Below are positions 1 through 9,859 of a stretch of 64,000 nucleotides of DNA, piece by piece; the first letter of the stretch is position 1; every line of letters starts with the position of its first letter. Source of the stretch: Sesamia nonagrioides (taxonomy: Eukaryota; Arthropoda; Insecta; Lepidoptera; Noctuidae); assembly GCA_017933935.1 (NCBI GenBank), contig JADWQK010000760.1:1736001-1800000 (forward strand), read 5' to 3'. The translations under genes were made by a program, and so were the position numbers. The notes beneath the pieces are model-generated. The model was not told the origin of the DNA. It ran no database searches and worked only from the letters and a program-made list of their open reading frames with translations.

Positions 1-355
1 CAGAAGTATTTGTGTAATACAAGTAAATAAATTCAACTTGTGTGATATAAATACTGAAACAATGTAGGTACAAATACCTTCAATAAATTCAGATAAGCTT
101 GAATTGATAAAAAGAAAACTTATGAAGAAAATTAATAATCTTAGACTCGCTATTATACTCCCACACACATTCTATTTGTAGTATAAAATAGATTTCCCCA
201 GGGAACTCTTAGGAATAAATTATTATTTTTTGAGAAGTAAAGGGGACGTAAGTCAAACAAGTTTGTGAACCACTGGATTTGAGCGTATTTCCCGCGGGTG
301 ACTTGATTACTGTGCCGAATGTACTGTAATGTACTAGTACTGATGGTCATGTGTT
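1..355. other. AT-rich non-coding DNA
   Basis: No coding, RNA or repeat signal that I recognise. Short ORFs here have no similarity that I can name. Confidence 0.5.
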
Positions 356-406
356 GCTGGTAAATTGAACACTATATATAATTTATATAGTGTTCAATTT
401 ACCAGC
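356..406. repeat. Perfect short-loop hairpin
   Basis: Two perfect 23-bp arms (356-378 and 384-406) are separated by the 5-nt loop taatt. There is no flanking sign of a transposon, so it looks like a local inverted duplication. Confidence 0.85.
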
Positions 407-999
407 ATTTTATTTTATTTTTCGTTACTCATCATTATTTTTTACTTCATTACATTACATTTCATGTTTGTCTGAGGGTAAAAGAAAAATATCTACTGAT
501 TTTTCTTTTTAACATTACAAATGCGAAAGTTTGTGAGGATGTATGGAATTTTATATATCTTTTACTTAAAGAATTGGATATTTTTTTTTTTTTGATGACA
601 ATATAAATAACCATATATTGTTTTAACCGCCAAAGGATCTTTTTTATCGCAATATTCCCACAGGATTGAAATTTACGCGACTGAAACCACGAGCTGCAGC
701 TAGTAAATAATATAGCCGCGTGGTCTTTGCCAATGCCGTTTTCTTTGACATAGGTACCTTGCTATAATGTTTATACTGCCATTATTGGTTTCCCAATAAG
801 TTGTTCTGATTTTTGTTCAATGCAGCTGGGTAATATACTTTATCGCGAAATATTGACTGAAACACAACAATGCAATTAACTCCAAGTACCTTCGTGATTA
901 TTAGCAAATATTTTTAGTTACTCACAATTAGTCACTCATGAAAGCTTATCGAGATGACTGTCGAGTTATTCGGAATCAGTGTATAATTTCCCACTTTTG
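407..999. other. Non-coding; possible Helitron 3' end
   Basis: Mostly AT-rich with no gene. Around 675-705 the sequence reads like the end of the Helitrons seen elsewhere in the window (gagctgcagctagtaaat), so it may be a 3' fragment of one. Confidence 0.35.
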
Positions 1000-1380
1000 G
1001 GAAACAGGTCTTCTCTCAGTGAGAGGGAGCGGGCCGTAACAACCACGCGGGCCCAGTGCGGGTTGGTAGATGTCACATGTATTAGAAATGTTTTGCCTCT
1101 AAGAAGTGCAGTGGTGATAAAATGGACCGCTTTCTGCAAAAAATGATCCAACGCACAAACTTGACATTTTCGATATTTTGTGACGTATGGACTATTATTT
1201 ATGGTATATTTTGACATACCAAAGACCCTATTTGGAGCCAATACGTCACAAAATATCGAAAATGTCGAGTTTGTGGGTTGGATCATTGTTTCAGAAAGCG
1301 GTCTAAATGATTTACACAAAGTAAACTGCCAGACGGCGTTCGAACCTACGAGCTTCAACTTGGGCTCGGCGCAAATGGGC
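1000..1380 (-). mobile_element. tRNA-derived SINE, interrupted copy
   Basis: On the minus strand a B-box-like stretch (GTAGGTTCGAACGCC, near 1338-1352) precedes a body that matches the better copy at 20876-21152 (shared tttacacaaagtaaa and ccagtgcgggtt segments). A foldback element (1120-1312) splits it. Confidence 0.55.
1120..1312. repeat. Foldback element with ~68-bp inverted arms
   Basis: Left arm about 1121-1188 and right arm about 1243-1312 are inverted copies differing at a few sites; both contain cgatattttgtgacgta. It sits inside a SINE whose sequence resumes on the other side, so it is either a small palindromic MITE insertion or a local inverted duplication. Confidence 0.7.
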
Positions 1381-1661
1381 CACCGACCACAGCCACCGGT
1401 GGCCAGCGACGGCGACTTAACACACTTTTTAATATATTTTGTATAGGCGCGCCGCACACGTGTAGCCGGTGGCGGCCACTCGCTACAGTAGTGTCCGCCA
1501 CTATTGGTCATTAAGTGCCACACAAAACGGCGACACCCGATTGTCGCACTGCTCCACCCCCCGTGCAGTTAACCGTCTGATGTCCTACGTATCGCACGCG
1601 TACCATCATGGAGCACGACGTCTCAATGGATTTTGATACATTCATATCCGAAATCCATTAA
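1381..1661. other. GC-richer patch with CCACCGG motifs
   Basis: Several copies of a GCCACCGGTGGC-like palindrome occur here and again at 2028-2120, next to tRNA-like SINE remnants. They are probably part of a decayed repeat. No ORF is convincing. Confidence 0.3.
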
Positions 1662-1990
1662 CGTGTCTGGTGAAGCCGTACCGAGGACGGGTCTGAGCAG
1701 TTGTGTTGCGATGTGTGGCAGGTACGATGCGCCAATTGTTATTGTTGGGAGTTTGGTCGTGGAGAGTCTCCAGATCAATCTCCCTCTGGTGCAGCATCGT
1801 TTGGTCGTGTTGGTCTTGGGTTTAACATTGCATCACCTCGTTCAACTGCCGTCATCCTTCCTATTCCTAAGTTTTTAAAGTGAATAGGGTTAATAAACAA
1901 GTGTCCTTCACCATCAACAATTGCATCACTGATGGTAACATCAGGCGGGATTGCAGTAAAGCACTAGATTATAATTAATTAAAAAAAAAG
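1662..1990 (+). mobile_element. Short element B (SINE-like, LINE-type tail), 5'-truncated
   Basis: One of six copies of a 330-430 bp repeat (others near 5091, 37953, 43132, 54480 and 56507). It contains gaagccgtac..gaggacgggtctgagcag, and its last ~100 bp (catcaacgattgc.., ggcgggattgcagt..) match the 3' UTR of the LINE at 48472-48925. It ends in poly-A. Confidence 0.75.
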
Positions 1991-1994
1991 TCCC

Positions 1995-2165
1995 ACTATT
2001 TGGGATTATAAAATGTGGTGGCTTCCAGACACCGGTGGCTGTCGCTTGCTTCTGACACTTTTATAAATGTAGCGGTAGCGCGCGACAGACACCGGTGGCT
2101 ACGGTCGGTGGCCCATTTGCGCCGAGCCTTATAAGTCGCGGTTGATACCACTAGGCCATCGCTGC
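1995..2165 (-). mobile_element. tRNA-like SINE remnant
   Basis: Minus strand begins with an A-box-like TGGCCTAGTGGTATC, followed by sequence shared with 1350-1400 (gctcggcgcaaatgggccacc). It is decayed. Confidence 0.4.
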
Positions 2166-2546
2166 ATTAAGCATAATCTAGCTTAAATATTGTTACTCTG
2201 GGACAGTCCAACGATTTATCATTACTAGGGAGTCTTAAACGGAATCTTATTCTGTTTGTAATAGAATTATCTTCACTTTTGAACTGTAATGATTGACGAC
2301 ACGGTCGGCGTAGTACCTGAGCCGTCAGCTTCCGCGCTGCGTGTTGCACAATCCCTCGGGCTTCAAGGACCCGCCAAACCACTAGTGGGCGCTCTGAAAT
2401 TTTATTATCGACGAAGACCCACAATTGAGATATTTTCTTTTGAGATGTTTTATTAGTTATTTATTTTGTCTCCTAATACCTAAGTTCAATGTAAGAAAAA
2501 ACAATAGCCAAACAGCAGTATAAATCAGTCCTTTACTTATTAAGTA
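2166..2546. other. No feature recognised
   Basis: The 85-codon minus ORF here lacks splice or domain signals and I do not consider it a gene. Confidence 0.4.
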
Positions 2547-3172
2547 CTAGCAGCGTCACTCGGTTTCACCCGCGTAGGTTTCGATTTGTTTTTTTTTTAC
2601 ATGCTCCGCTCCTATTGGTCGCAGCATGATGTTGTTGCCTCAAGCCTTCCAGGATTAATGGGCTATACAACGCAAAAATAATTTTTCATATCGGACTAGT
2701 AGTTCCTGAGATTCATCATCATCACAGTGTTAATCCCAGTCGCATCCGAAGCCTTTTTAGCTTTGGAGTCTGGGGTCCGCTTTACCAGTCCAACTGCTGA
2801 TATGGCTAAACTTCGACATTTTCCATGAAGCGACTGCGGTTGACCTCCACAACCCGAAGGCGACATCGAAGTATTGCAGTTAGACCAATTGTTGGACTTT
2901 TGAGGGCTCCAACAACCCGTAACGACTGCCACTAGATGTTCGTTTGGCAACCAGAACCAACGGCTTAACGTGCTTTCCGAGGCACGACCAGACCAGTGCA
3001 AATATTCATATTCATGCATACAAATACTTGCACTGTGCGGGGATCGAACCCGCGCCACCTTGCACAGCAGTCGCGTCCGCTACCGCTACGCCACGGAGGC
3101 TGTCCAGTAGTTCCTGAGATTAGCACGTTCAAACAAACAAACAAACTCTTCAGCTTTATATATTAGTATAGG
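2547..3172 (+). mobile_element. Non-autonomous Helitron, split by a SINE
   Basis: Starts with ctagcagcgtcactcgg and ends with cagctttatatattagtata, like the copies at 17653, 35881 and (reversed) 5694. In opposite orientation this gives a 3' CTAGT end typical of lepidopteran Helitrons. The copy is interrupted at 2714-3105 by a tRNA-derived SINE. Confidence 0.75.
2714..3105 (-). mobile_element. tRNA-derived SINE family A, full length
   Basis: A 392-bp insertion flanked by a perfect 16-bp target site duplication agtagttcctgagatt (2698-2713 and 3106-3121). On the minus strand it has A-box-like tagcggtagcgg, B-box GGGTTCGATCCCCGC, a body containing ggtcgtgcctcggaaagcac and a (GAT)n tail. The element would be mobilised by a LINE; it codes for nothing. 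Confidence 0.92.
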
Positions 3173-3339
3173 GTATATATAAACATCCTTCATTATATAT
3201 GTATGTGGCCAGCAGGTGGTTATTCCGGGTCTGGTTTTTCGTGTATGTGAGTTTAAAGCTGAAGCCAAAGGAACCTACAATTTTGAAGTTTGATTTGTGT
3301 AATTCTGGTCGTGTAATTTCGGCTTCATTCGGTTTCATA

Positions 3340-3411
3340 CAAAAGTCCTTGTTTCATTCATACAGCGACGCATCAGTATGCGTCGCTGTATGAATAAAAC
3401 AAGGACTTTTG
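3340..3411. repeat. Near-perfect short-loop hairpin
   Basis: Arms of 34 bp (3340-3373 and 3378-3411) with one mismatch and the 4-nt loop cagt. Upstream, 3190-3255 resembles the tail of SINE family D (ccgggtctgg..gtgtatgtga). Confidence 0.85.
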
Positions 3412-4554
3412 ACAACACAGTTGTTGTCTGCAAAAAAATAGTACTTTTTAAATATATCTGGGTTAGCATATAAACATTCATATAAAGTGTGGCACTGTCC
3501 AATCATCTGTATTTCACTATTATGCGAATTTACCCAGCATTATCTACTTCTTCGTCGTCTAAAAATGCTTCGTAAATACACAAAATTTTCAACAGTTCTA
3601 TTGCACGACACAAATATCCACTATAAACGTTCGATAGTAACTAAATAAAATGCGCTCGCCTGACATCCCAACAGAATTTCTATCAGGCAGAATTTCTGCG
3701 ACCGAAATTCTATGACTCAAGACTCACAAAATTACGCTCGTTTGGCCTCACCCTAAATGTTTGTTAACGCACGATACAGGTATAGAAAAAGGATATGAAA
3801 AATCTTAGCGTTGAAAAGTTGGGTAAAGTGAGTTGTCAATATATAAAAATCCTTAGCGGTGGTGGAATGACAGGTCAGTTCAAGAACACTTCACCGAAGT
3901 TTTCACAGTGACTTTTTTAGAATTAAATAGATGGCCTTTATGTAACTTTCTACTAAATTATTTCCTACATAGTGCTAACAAATGATCAAACTAATAAAGT
4001 CGAGTCCCACTTCAGAAGTTCTTATTCGCACTTCACATGTTTATTTTACCCTCAATAAATTACCACACAGCCTCCAATGTGACACTTTTATTGTGACCTT
4101 AAAGTTAGAAAAAAGTTTGGTAGTGTACTCCAAAAGTGTCATTTATAAATTTACGACACTATTATTTTTCCCCACCCTACTTAAGTGGGGGCGAGAGATA
4201 GAATAGTTTACTTCAACATATGCCGTTAATGTGCTCACTTTATATAGAGATAAAACTTTTGATTGCTTTTATAAAGTAGTTTTGTCATTGACGGCGTATG
4301 TTAAAAAAGTGGGAAGTGAAATATTGGGACGTTGGAAGTGGTAATAAAACTGCAATATAAGTGAACAGCAGCGATGATCGCGTGCCAACTTTATGCAACG
4401 TGGCACAGGCATTCTCTGTCATTAATATAGGTTTACTACAGGCTCGCTTACGGAAGTACAACACACTGGTTATTGATGATGACAAAGAATTGGCAAGGTA
4501 AAACACGGACCTACACACCTATAAGATAAAATACGACCTCCTGTTCCGTCAGTC
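3412..4554. other. Non-coding, no clear gene
   Basis: AT-rich. A weak inverted repeat (about 4217-4305, arms near acatatgccgttaatg) may be a decayed MITE. Nothing else is supportable. Confidence 0.4.
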
Positions 4555-4556
4555 TA

Positions 4557-4961
4557 TACAACGTGTAACAAAAAGGGTATAATTATACATACCAAGGGCA
4601 TGGCATCTTTAGATGATATCAAACGATATCGGAAGGGTTTCAACTCAAAATAAAATACTCAAAAAATTGGTACCAAATTTTCGGTTTCGTGTATTTCTTA
4701 AAATAAAATCATAACAAACCTGGCAGCACACTACATACGTTAATAACTAATCGTTACCCGTGACGTTACTTGCCCAAATCCGATAAATGTCTTCAATATC
4801 TCTGTGCGACTAGTATGATAGTAGCCTATCACAGGCGGTGTTTTTCCTCATAACTTCCTAACATAAAGCGATAGGATTAAAAAACCCTTCAAATATCGTT
4901 TGATATCATGTAAAGATGCCATGCCTTTCTTATGTATATACCCTTTATGTTACACGTTGTA
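4557..4961. mobile_element. MITE with long TIRs and TA duplication
   Basis: About 85-bp terminal inverted repeats begin TACAACGTGTAAC and include ggcatggcatcttta. Both ends are flanked by TA (4555-4556, 4962-4963), as expected for a Tc1/mariner-mobilised element. Total length is 405 bp, non-coding. Confidence 0.8.
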
Positions 4962-5090
4962 TAAAATATTTCTAACCTCATAAAGACTCGCAAGGTAATT
5001 ACGTAACACACTTTCAGTAGCAATAAACTGTCAAAATGGAAGTATTTTGACAGTTCATTAACATTCATACGAGCAGACAGTTCAGTTTTC

Positions 5091-5471
5091 TCGGTAGTAG
5101 GCAATAACATCGGTTGTCTGCAGAAATCACCACCCACAAGACAAAGTCTTGCCGCTAAGCGATTCGTCGTGTTCCGGCATGATGTCTGGTGAAGCCGTAC
5201 GGGGGACTGGTCTGAGCAGTTGTGTTGCGATATGTGCTAGGTACGATGCGCCAAATATTGTTGTGTCGGGAGTTAGACCGTAGAGGGTATCAAGATCAAT
5301 CTCCATCTGGCGCAGCATCGTTGGTCGTGTTGTTGGGTTTAACATTGCATTACCTCGCTCAACTGCCATTTGCCGTCCTATTCACTCAGTTTTTTAAGAG
5401 AATAGGCTGCTCACTACTCACTGCTTACCATCAGGCAGGATTGCACTAGTTTATAATTATTAAAAAAAAAG
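5091..5471 (+). mobile_element. Short element B, near full length
   Basis: Begins tcggtagtaggcaataaca, the 5' end shared with the reversed copies at 38355, 43506 and 56936. It continues through caagtc/cgattcgtcgtgttccgg to a poly-A end. Confidence 0.75.
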
Positions 5472-5519
5472 CACATTTATCAAACATATTGTATGCAATG
5501 GATTAGCAATATGCTTCAA

Positions 5520-5583
5520 AATTATTCAAACTGATAGTAATACACAGTTAACAAACTGTGTATTACTATCAGTTTGAATAATT
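5520..5583. repeat. Perfect 30-bp-arm hairpin, 4-nt loop
   Basis: 5520-5549 and 5554-5583 are exact inverted copies around aaca. Directly downstream, taataattagggggg appears twice (about 5587-5637). Confidence 0.9.
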
Positions 5584-5693
5584 AGGAATAATAATTAGGG
5601 GGGAAATAATAATTATTAATTAATAATTAGGGGGGTCGGTTATAATAACAAAGTAGTTACTCTTGATATTATTGTGTCAACACTATAGTCAGA

Positions 5694-5909
5694 TAATCTA
5701 TACTTATATACAGCTGAAGAATTTGTTAGGTTATTTGTTTGAACGCTTTAAACTCAGGAACTTCTGGTCCGATTTGCAAAATTATATTTGCGTTGGATAG
5801 CCCATTAATCCAGGAAGGCTAAAAGTTATATAGCATCAAGACCGGTGCGACCAATAGGAGCGAAGCATATAAAAGAAATCCTGTCGAAAACCGCGGGGCG
5901 CAGCTAGTG
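5694..5909 (-). mobile_element. Non-autonomous Helitron, reversed copy
   Basis: Reads tatacagctgaagaa..tttgtttgaacgc..caggaacttctggtccgattt and ends ggggcgcagctagtg, the inverse of the copy at 17653-17928. Confidence 0.65.
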
Positions 5910-5949
5910 ACCTAGAGTGAAGTTCTATAAACAGGTTCATGCTAACTCT

Positions 5950-6145
5950 ATCTAAAAACTGCACGGTTAGCGCGGTGTTCAAGCCTTTCACTGCTGTGCA
6001 GCATGTCGCGAGTTCGATTCCCACATGGAACAAACATTTGTATGTAGCGGTAGTTGTCCCGGGTCTGGATGTTTTTGTATGTGAATTTATATGTTTGCAA
6101 ACGCACCCAAGACACAGGAGAAATTCCTAGTGTGGGGCACCGTTA
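5950..6145 (+). mobile_element. SINE family D (tRNA-like B-box)
   Basis: B-box gagttcgattcccacatgg (about 6008-6027), then acaaacatttgtatgt, cccgggtctgg, gtatgtgaattta and the terminal ctagtgtggggc. Related copies lie at 38720, 47262 and 57520. Confidence 0.7.
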
Positions 6146-6954
6146 AAAAAAAATAGTTTCAACCAGCAGCCATAAGAAAGAAATAGACCTTTCTGAAAAG
6201 GTAACTGCTCTAGGCTCTACGGTGGCGAAATTGCAAATCTTGCTATAAAGTTGTAACAAATTCTATCATCCTCCGACCCTATTGCCCTTATTTGGCTCGT
6301 TTTATGTATTTTAACCGTCGTAAATGATATGTAAATCCGAGGTAGCATCAACGTGTATAAACTTCTGTTATTAGGGGCTTAACCCTCTCTAATTAGGTGT
6401 AACACCTGGTCTGTTAACACTGCTAATCATTTCAAACTCTTTGTCATACTTTTAATTACCCTCGTATGAAAGCATTACCGTGGACATAATTCATCAATTT
6501 GTTTATTTATTTATCAGGTCTTAAAATCCAACTTTTTAGTTCTTACATGCAGGACTTATACTCATAATGACACCAAGATGCAAGTAAAGGACTTATCTTA
6601 AAAAAAAAATATGTCTCTAACAACGGGTCAAATTAGCCGTTTAATCAACTGCCTTTGGCAGTAGTGCTCGTGTACGTGCATGCTTCGCTCTCACAGCTCG
6701 CACAAGGTTCATCACAGGTTTAACCAAACGCATTTGATTGGGATGCCCCAGCTTAGTTATTGCGTACAATTCGGTTATTTTCGTATACAATTCGGTTGGC
6801 ACCTGTTTGGTAACAGTTCCAACCGACACTACAATTTTTTGAGTAAAATTCCGGCCGTTAGTTGAACCGCCGCCGTTTAATCAGTATTTAAGGCTAGGCG
6901 ATTAATTAAACCAAGTATTTGTGATAGTAATACTATTAAATTCGTGAAGAATTG
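6146..6954. other. Non-coding, no feature recognised
   Basis: AT-rich; the overlapping small ORFs at 6640-6870 are mutual shadows with no recognisable product. Confidence 0.4.
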
Positions 6955-7112
6955 GTTCGCTCACTTGCCTGTGAGCTAGAGGCTTCGTTATCACTTTCGA
7001 ACAAGTCACGGCCTTAGGCTTGTGGACTAGGCCTGTGTGCTGACATCTCTTTGAGGAGCGCGTGAAATACAACGCGTCGTCAACCCGGGCTTGATCCTTC
7101 CCGGGCGGCGAG
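6955..7112 (-). mobile_element. R1-like LINE 3'-region fragment
   Basis: Shares gtgctgacatctctttgagg and gggcggcgagctg with the R1-clade remnant at 49137-49400 and with 37640-37680. Confidence 0.5.
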
Positions 7113-8997
7113 CTGAGAATAAAATCAAAATCAAAAGTCATTTATTCAAACTAAGTCGAGAATCAGCACTTTTTGAACGTCAATATTACATAAGACAGTC
7201 CCCCATAACATCCACACATCGACACTTCCTAGCTGCTCTGGTTGGGAAGAAGAAGTAGCGGAAGAAACTCCCCAGCAGCACAGCTGTCTGTTCATTTAGA
7301 AAAAACACAATAGTTTATACAATACTATGTAGATACAGTAGTACAAAAGAAAACAAAAATTTAAAAAAATATATACAAATATGCCAGCTAGCCACGCCAA
7401 AATACCAAAAAAAGCAAAACAAAAAATAAAATATCATTAAAATGGAAATGTAAAAAGTAAAAACTTATTACATACCTAAATAAAAGACCCTGGCATAAAG
7501 GGCGTGACTGCTTAGGTACATATATGTGCATTGTAAAAAGCAAATTATATGAACTCATTTATTATGTCAGTAGGTAAGCTAATTTTGGAGAAGGAACAAA
7601 GTTTGGATTTGATTTGTGCTTTAAATGCATTGTAAGGCAAGTCTAGCAAAGCAGAGGGTATTTTGTTATAAAAAGTTATACCAAGCCCAACAAAAGAGTT
7701 ATGGACCTTTTGAAGTCGGTAAGAAGGGGCTCGCAGTTTGTCCTTATTTCGGGTGTTAACATTATGGATCTCACTATTTTTGGTGTACATGTGAATATTT
7801 TGCCTAACATATACGATGTTGGCTAAGGCAAATTGCGAAGTAACCGTGAGAATGCCAATATCTCTAAAGAAATCTCTTAAAGAAACTCTTACACCGAGCT
7901 GGTAAATTGCTTGGATAGCACGTTTTTGGAGAACAAATATATTTTGTATATCAGCAGCTTTGCCCCACAGTAGAATACCGTCGGACATAACGCTGTGGAA
8001 ATAACTAAAATAGACTAAACGAGCTGTATCAACGTCAGTGTATTGTCTTACTTTCCTGATGGCATAGGCGGCCGAACTGAGCCTTCCTGCTAGGGCTGAT
8101 ATGTGTGGTCCCCACTGAAGTTTGGCATCTACTGTTATTCCCAGAAAAACTGCCGAGCCAACAGTTTCAAGCACTTCTTTATCTAAGACGATATTGGGTC
8201 CCAAATTTCTAACGTTTGGCAAGGCGAACTTTACACATTTCGTTTTCTTGGTATTAAGAACTAGGTTATTTGACGTAAACCAATGCGTAACTGTTGAGAG
8301 TGCCCTGTTTACTTCATCAAAAGCATTTGTCTATTCCTGTCTTCTTTAAAAATTAGAGAGGTATCATCTGCAAACAGCACAACGTCACAGGTGCCCTTTA
8401 AATAGAATGGTAAATCATTACTATATACTAATAACAAGAATGGACCCAGTATTGAGCCTTGCGGTACACCTAACTGAACTGGTAGCCCGGAAGATTTCAC
8501 ACCGTTAATATCTACACACTGTAATCTATTATGTAAATAAAAACCTATCACATTGAGAGCTTCATTTTCGACACCGTAATGGCGGAGTTTACGCAATAGT
8601 ATGTCATGGTGCACGCAATCAAAGGCTTAGGGGAGATCATAAAAAATTTCAATAGGATTTTGCAACCTCTCCCTTGCGTTAAATATGGGTTTCAGAAGAG
8701 TAACACCCGCATCCATAGTCGAACGACCCTTTGTGAAACCATATTGTTCACTATCATCATCATCCCAGCGTTAATCCCAGTCGCATCCGAAGCTTTTTCA
8801 GCTTTAGAGTCTGGAGTCCGCAACCATATTGTTCACTATGTAGGAGATTATTCAAATTAAAATGTTTTAGCAACTGCTTAAGTATTAATTTTTCAAATAT
8901 TTTGCTGAATGCAGGTAAGGTAGTAATGAGCCTGAAGTTACCAACATCGGTTTTATTACCTGATTTAAATAATGGTATAACTTTACTACGTTTTTAA
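7113..8997 (-). mobile_element. Jockey-superfamily LINE, 5'-truncated and broken RT
   Basis: Minus-strand remnant of a non-LTR retrotransposon. From 8997 downwards it encodes KVIPLFKSG, FTKGRST, then the frame carrying VPQGSILGPF and FADDTSLIF (8309-8614). After a frameshift the RT thumb and C-terminal region (225 codons, 7545-8222) begin with VLDKEVL and contain KRAIQAIYQLG and HNVNTRNK. The endonuclease and ORF1 are missing, so this is a 5'-truncated copy. The 3' UTR runs to about 7113, ending in a (TTTTGA)-like tail. A SINE piece is inserted at 8755-8821. The family looks CR1/Daphne-like, but I cannot fix the clade by eye. It cannot make active enzyme because of the frameshift. Confidence 0.85.
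8755..8821 (-). mobile_element. Truncated SINE A inside the LINE
   Basis: 67 bp of the SINE A 3' end (catcatcatcccagcgttaa..ggagtccgc) flanked by a perfect 18-bp duplication aaccatattgttcactat (8737-8754, 8822-8839). The insertion post-dates the LINE. Confidence 0.9.
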
Positions 8998-9859
8998 TTC
9001 TTGTGTCACATCTGGCGTATTTCCTGATTTGATGAAACTAAGCAAAGTAATTCCACTGTTCAAATCTGGTAGTACAACTGATCCCACGAATTTTCGGCCA
9101 ATATCGATATTACCAACTTTGAGCAAAATTTTTGAAAAATTAATTTTGAAACAGTTGTTGAGGCACTTTAACTTACACAATTTATTGCACGTGAAACAAT
9201 TTGGTTTTACAAAGGGTCGTTCAACTACGGATGCGGGCGTGGCGTTGCTAAAGAACATATTTGGGGCCTGGGAGGAATCGCAAGATGCTCTTGGTATTTT
9301 TTGTGATTTGTCCAAGGCCTTTGATTGCGTACATCATGATACTCTTATCAGGAAATTGTACCATTATGGTTTGAGGGACAGAGCTCTCGACCTTCTGACT
9401 TCTTATCTGAATAATCGAATTCAGAGGGTTGATGATAATGGCAAGAGATCTGCAGGATCTGTGGTCACCATGGGCGTTCCGCAGGGCTCAATTCTAGGTC
9501 CATTCTTGTTTTTAATTTATATTAATGACTTACCTCATCACGTGAGGGATAATCACAACATAGTATTGTTCGCGGATGACACTTCTCTTATTTTTAAAGT
9601 CAAGCGTCAGCTAACAAATTTTGACGAAGTTAACAATGCACTCTCTAAAGTTGTCCATTGGTTTAATGTAAATAACCTCCTTTTAAATGAAAAAAAAACT
9701 AAACTCATTAAATTTTATACGCCAAATGTCAGGCAGCTAAGTACCAATGTTCAACTGAATGGAGTAGAGTTGATCCCTGTCGAGTCGACAAAAAAGCTTG
9801 GGACTGAGCTGCTCGCTCTGTTAAGCATTGTTAATTGTTATTAAGCAATATGCGTAATT
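8998..9859 (+). mobile_element. Jockey-superfamily LINE RT, interrupted by palindrome
   Basis: An open frame of 271 codons (9029-9844) encodes a reverse transcriptase core: KVIPLFKSG, FRPISILPTLSKIFEK, DLSKAFDCVHHDTL (motif A), GVPQGSILGPF (motif B) and FADDTSLIF (motif C), so the catalytic residues are intact. The reading starts at the same RT codon as the minus-strand copy, giving a head-to-head pair. At about 9784 the frame leaves the normal path: after the VEST codons it jumps to 77 bp from the element's own 3' end (also at 12472-12548), then enters the left palindrome arm. The rest of the element is found at 11883-12745. It is an RNA-dependent DNA polymerase fragment for target-primed transposition, now disrupted. 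Confidence 0.88.

Noticed and set aside
966..1523. 185-codon minus ORF as a gene
   Set aside because: It runs through a SINE and a foldback element with no recognisable protein domain.
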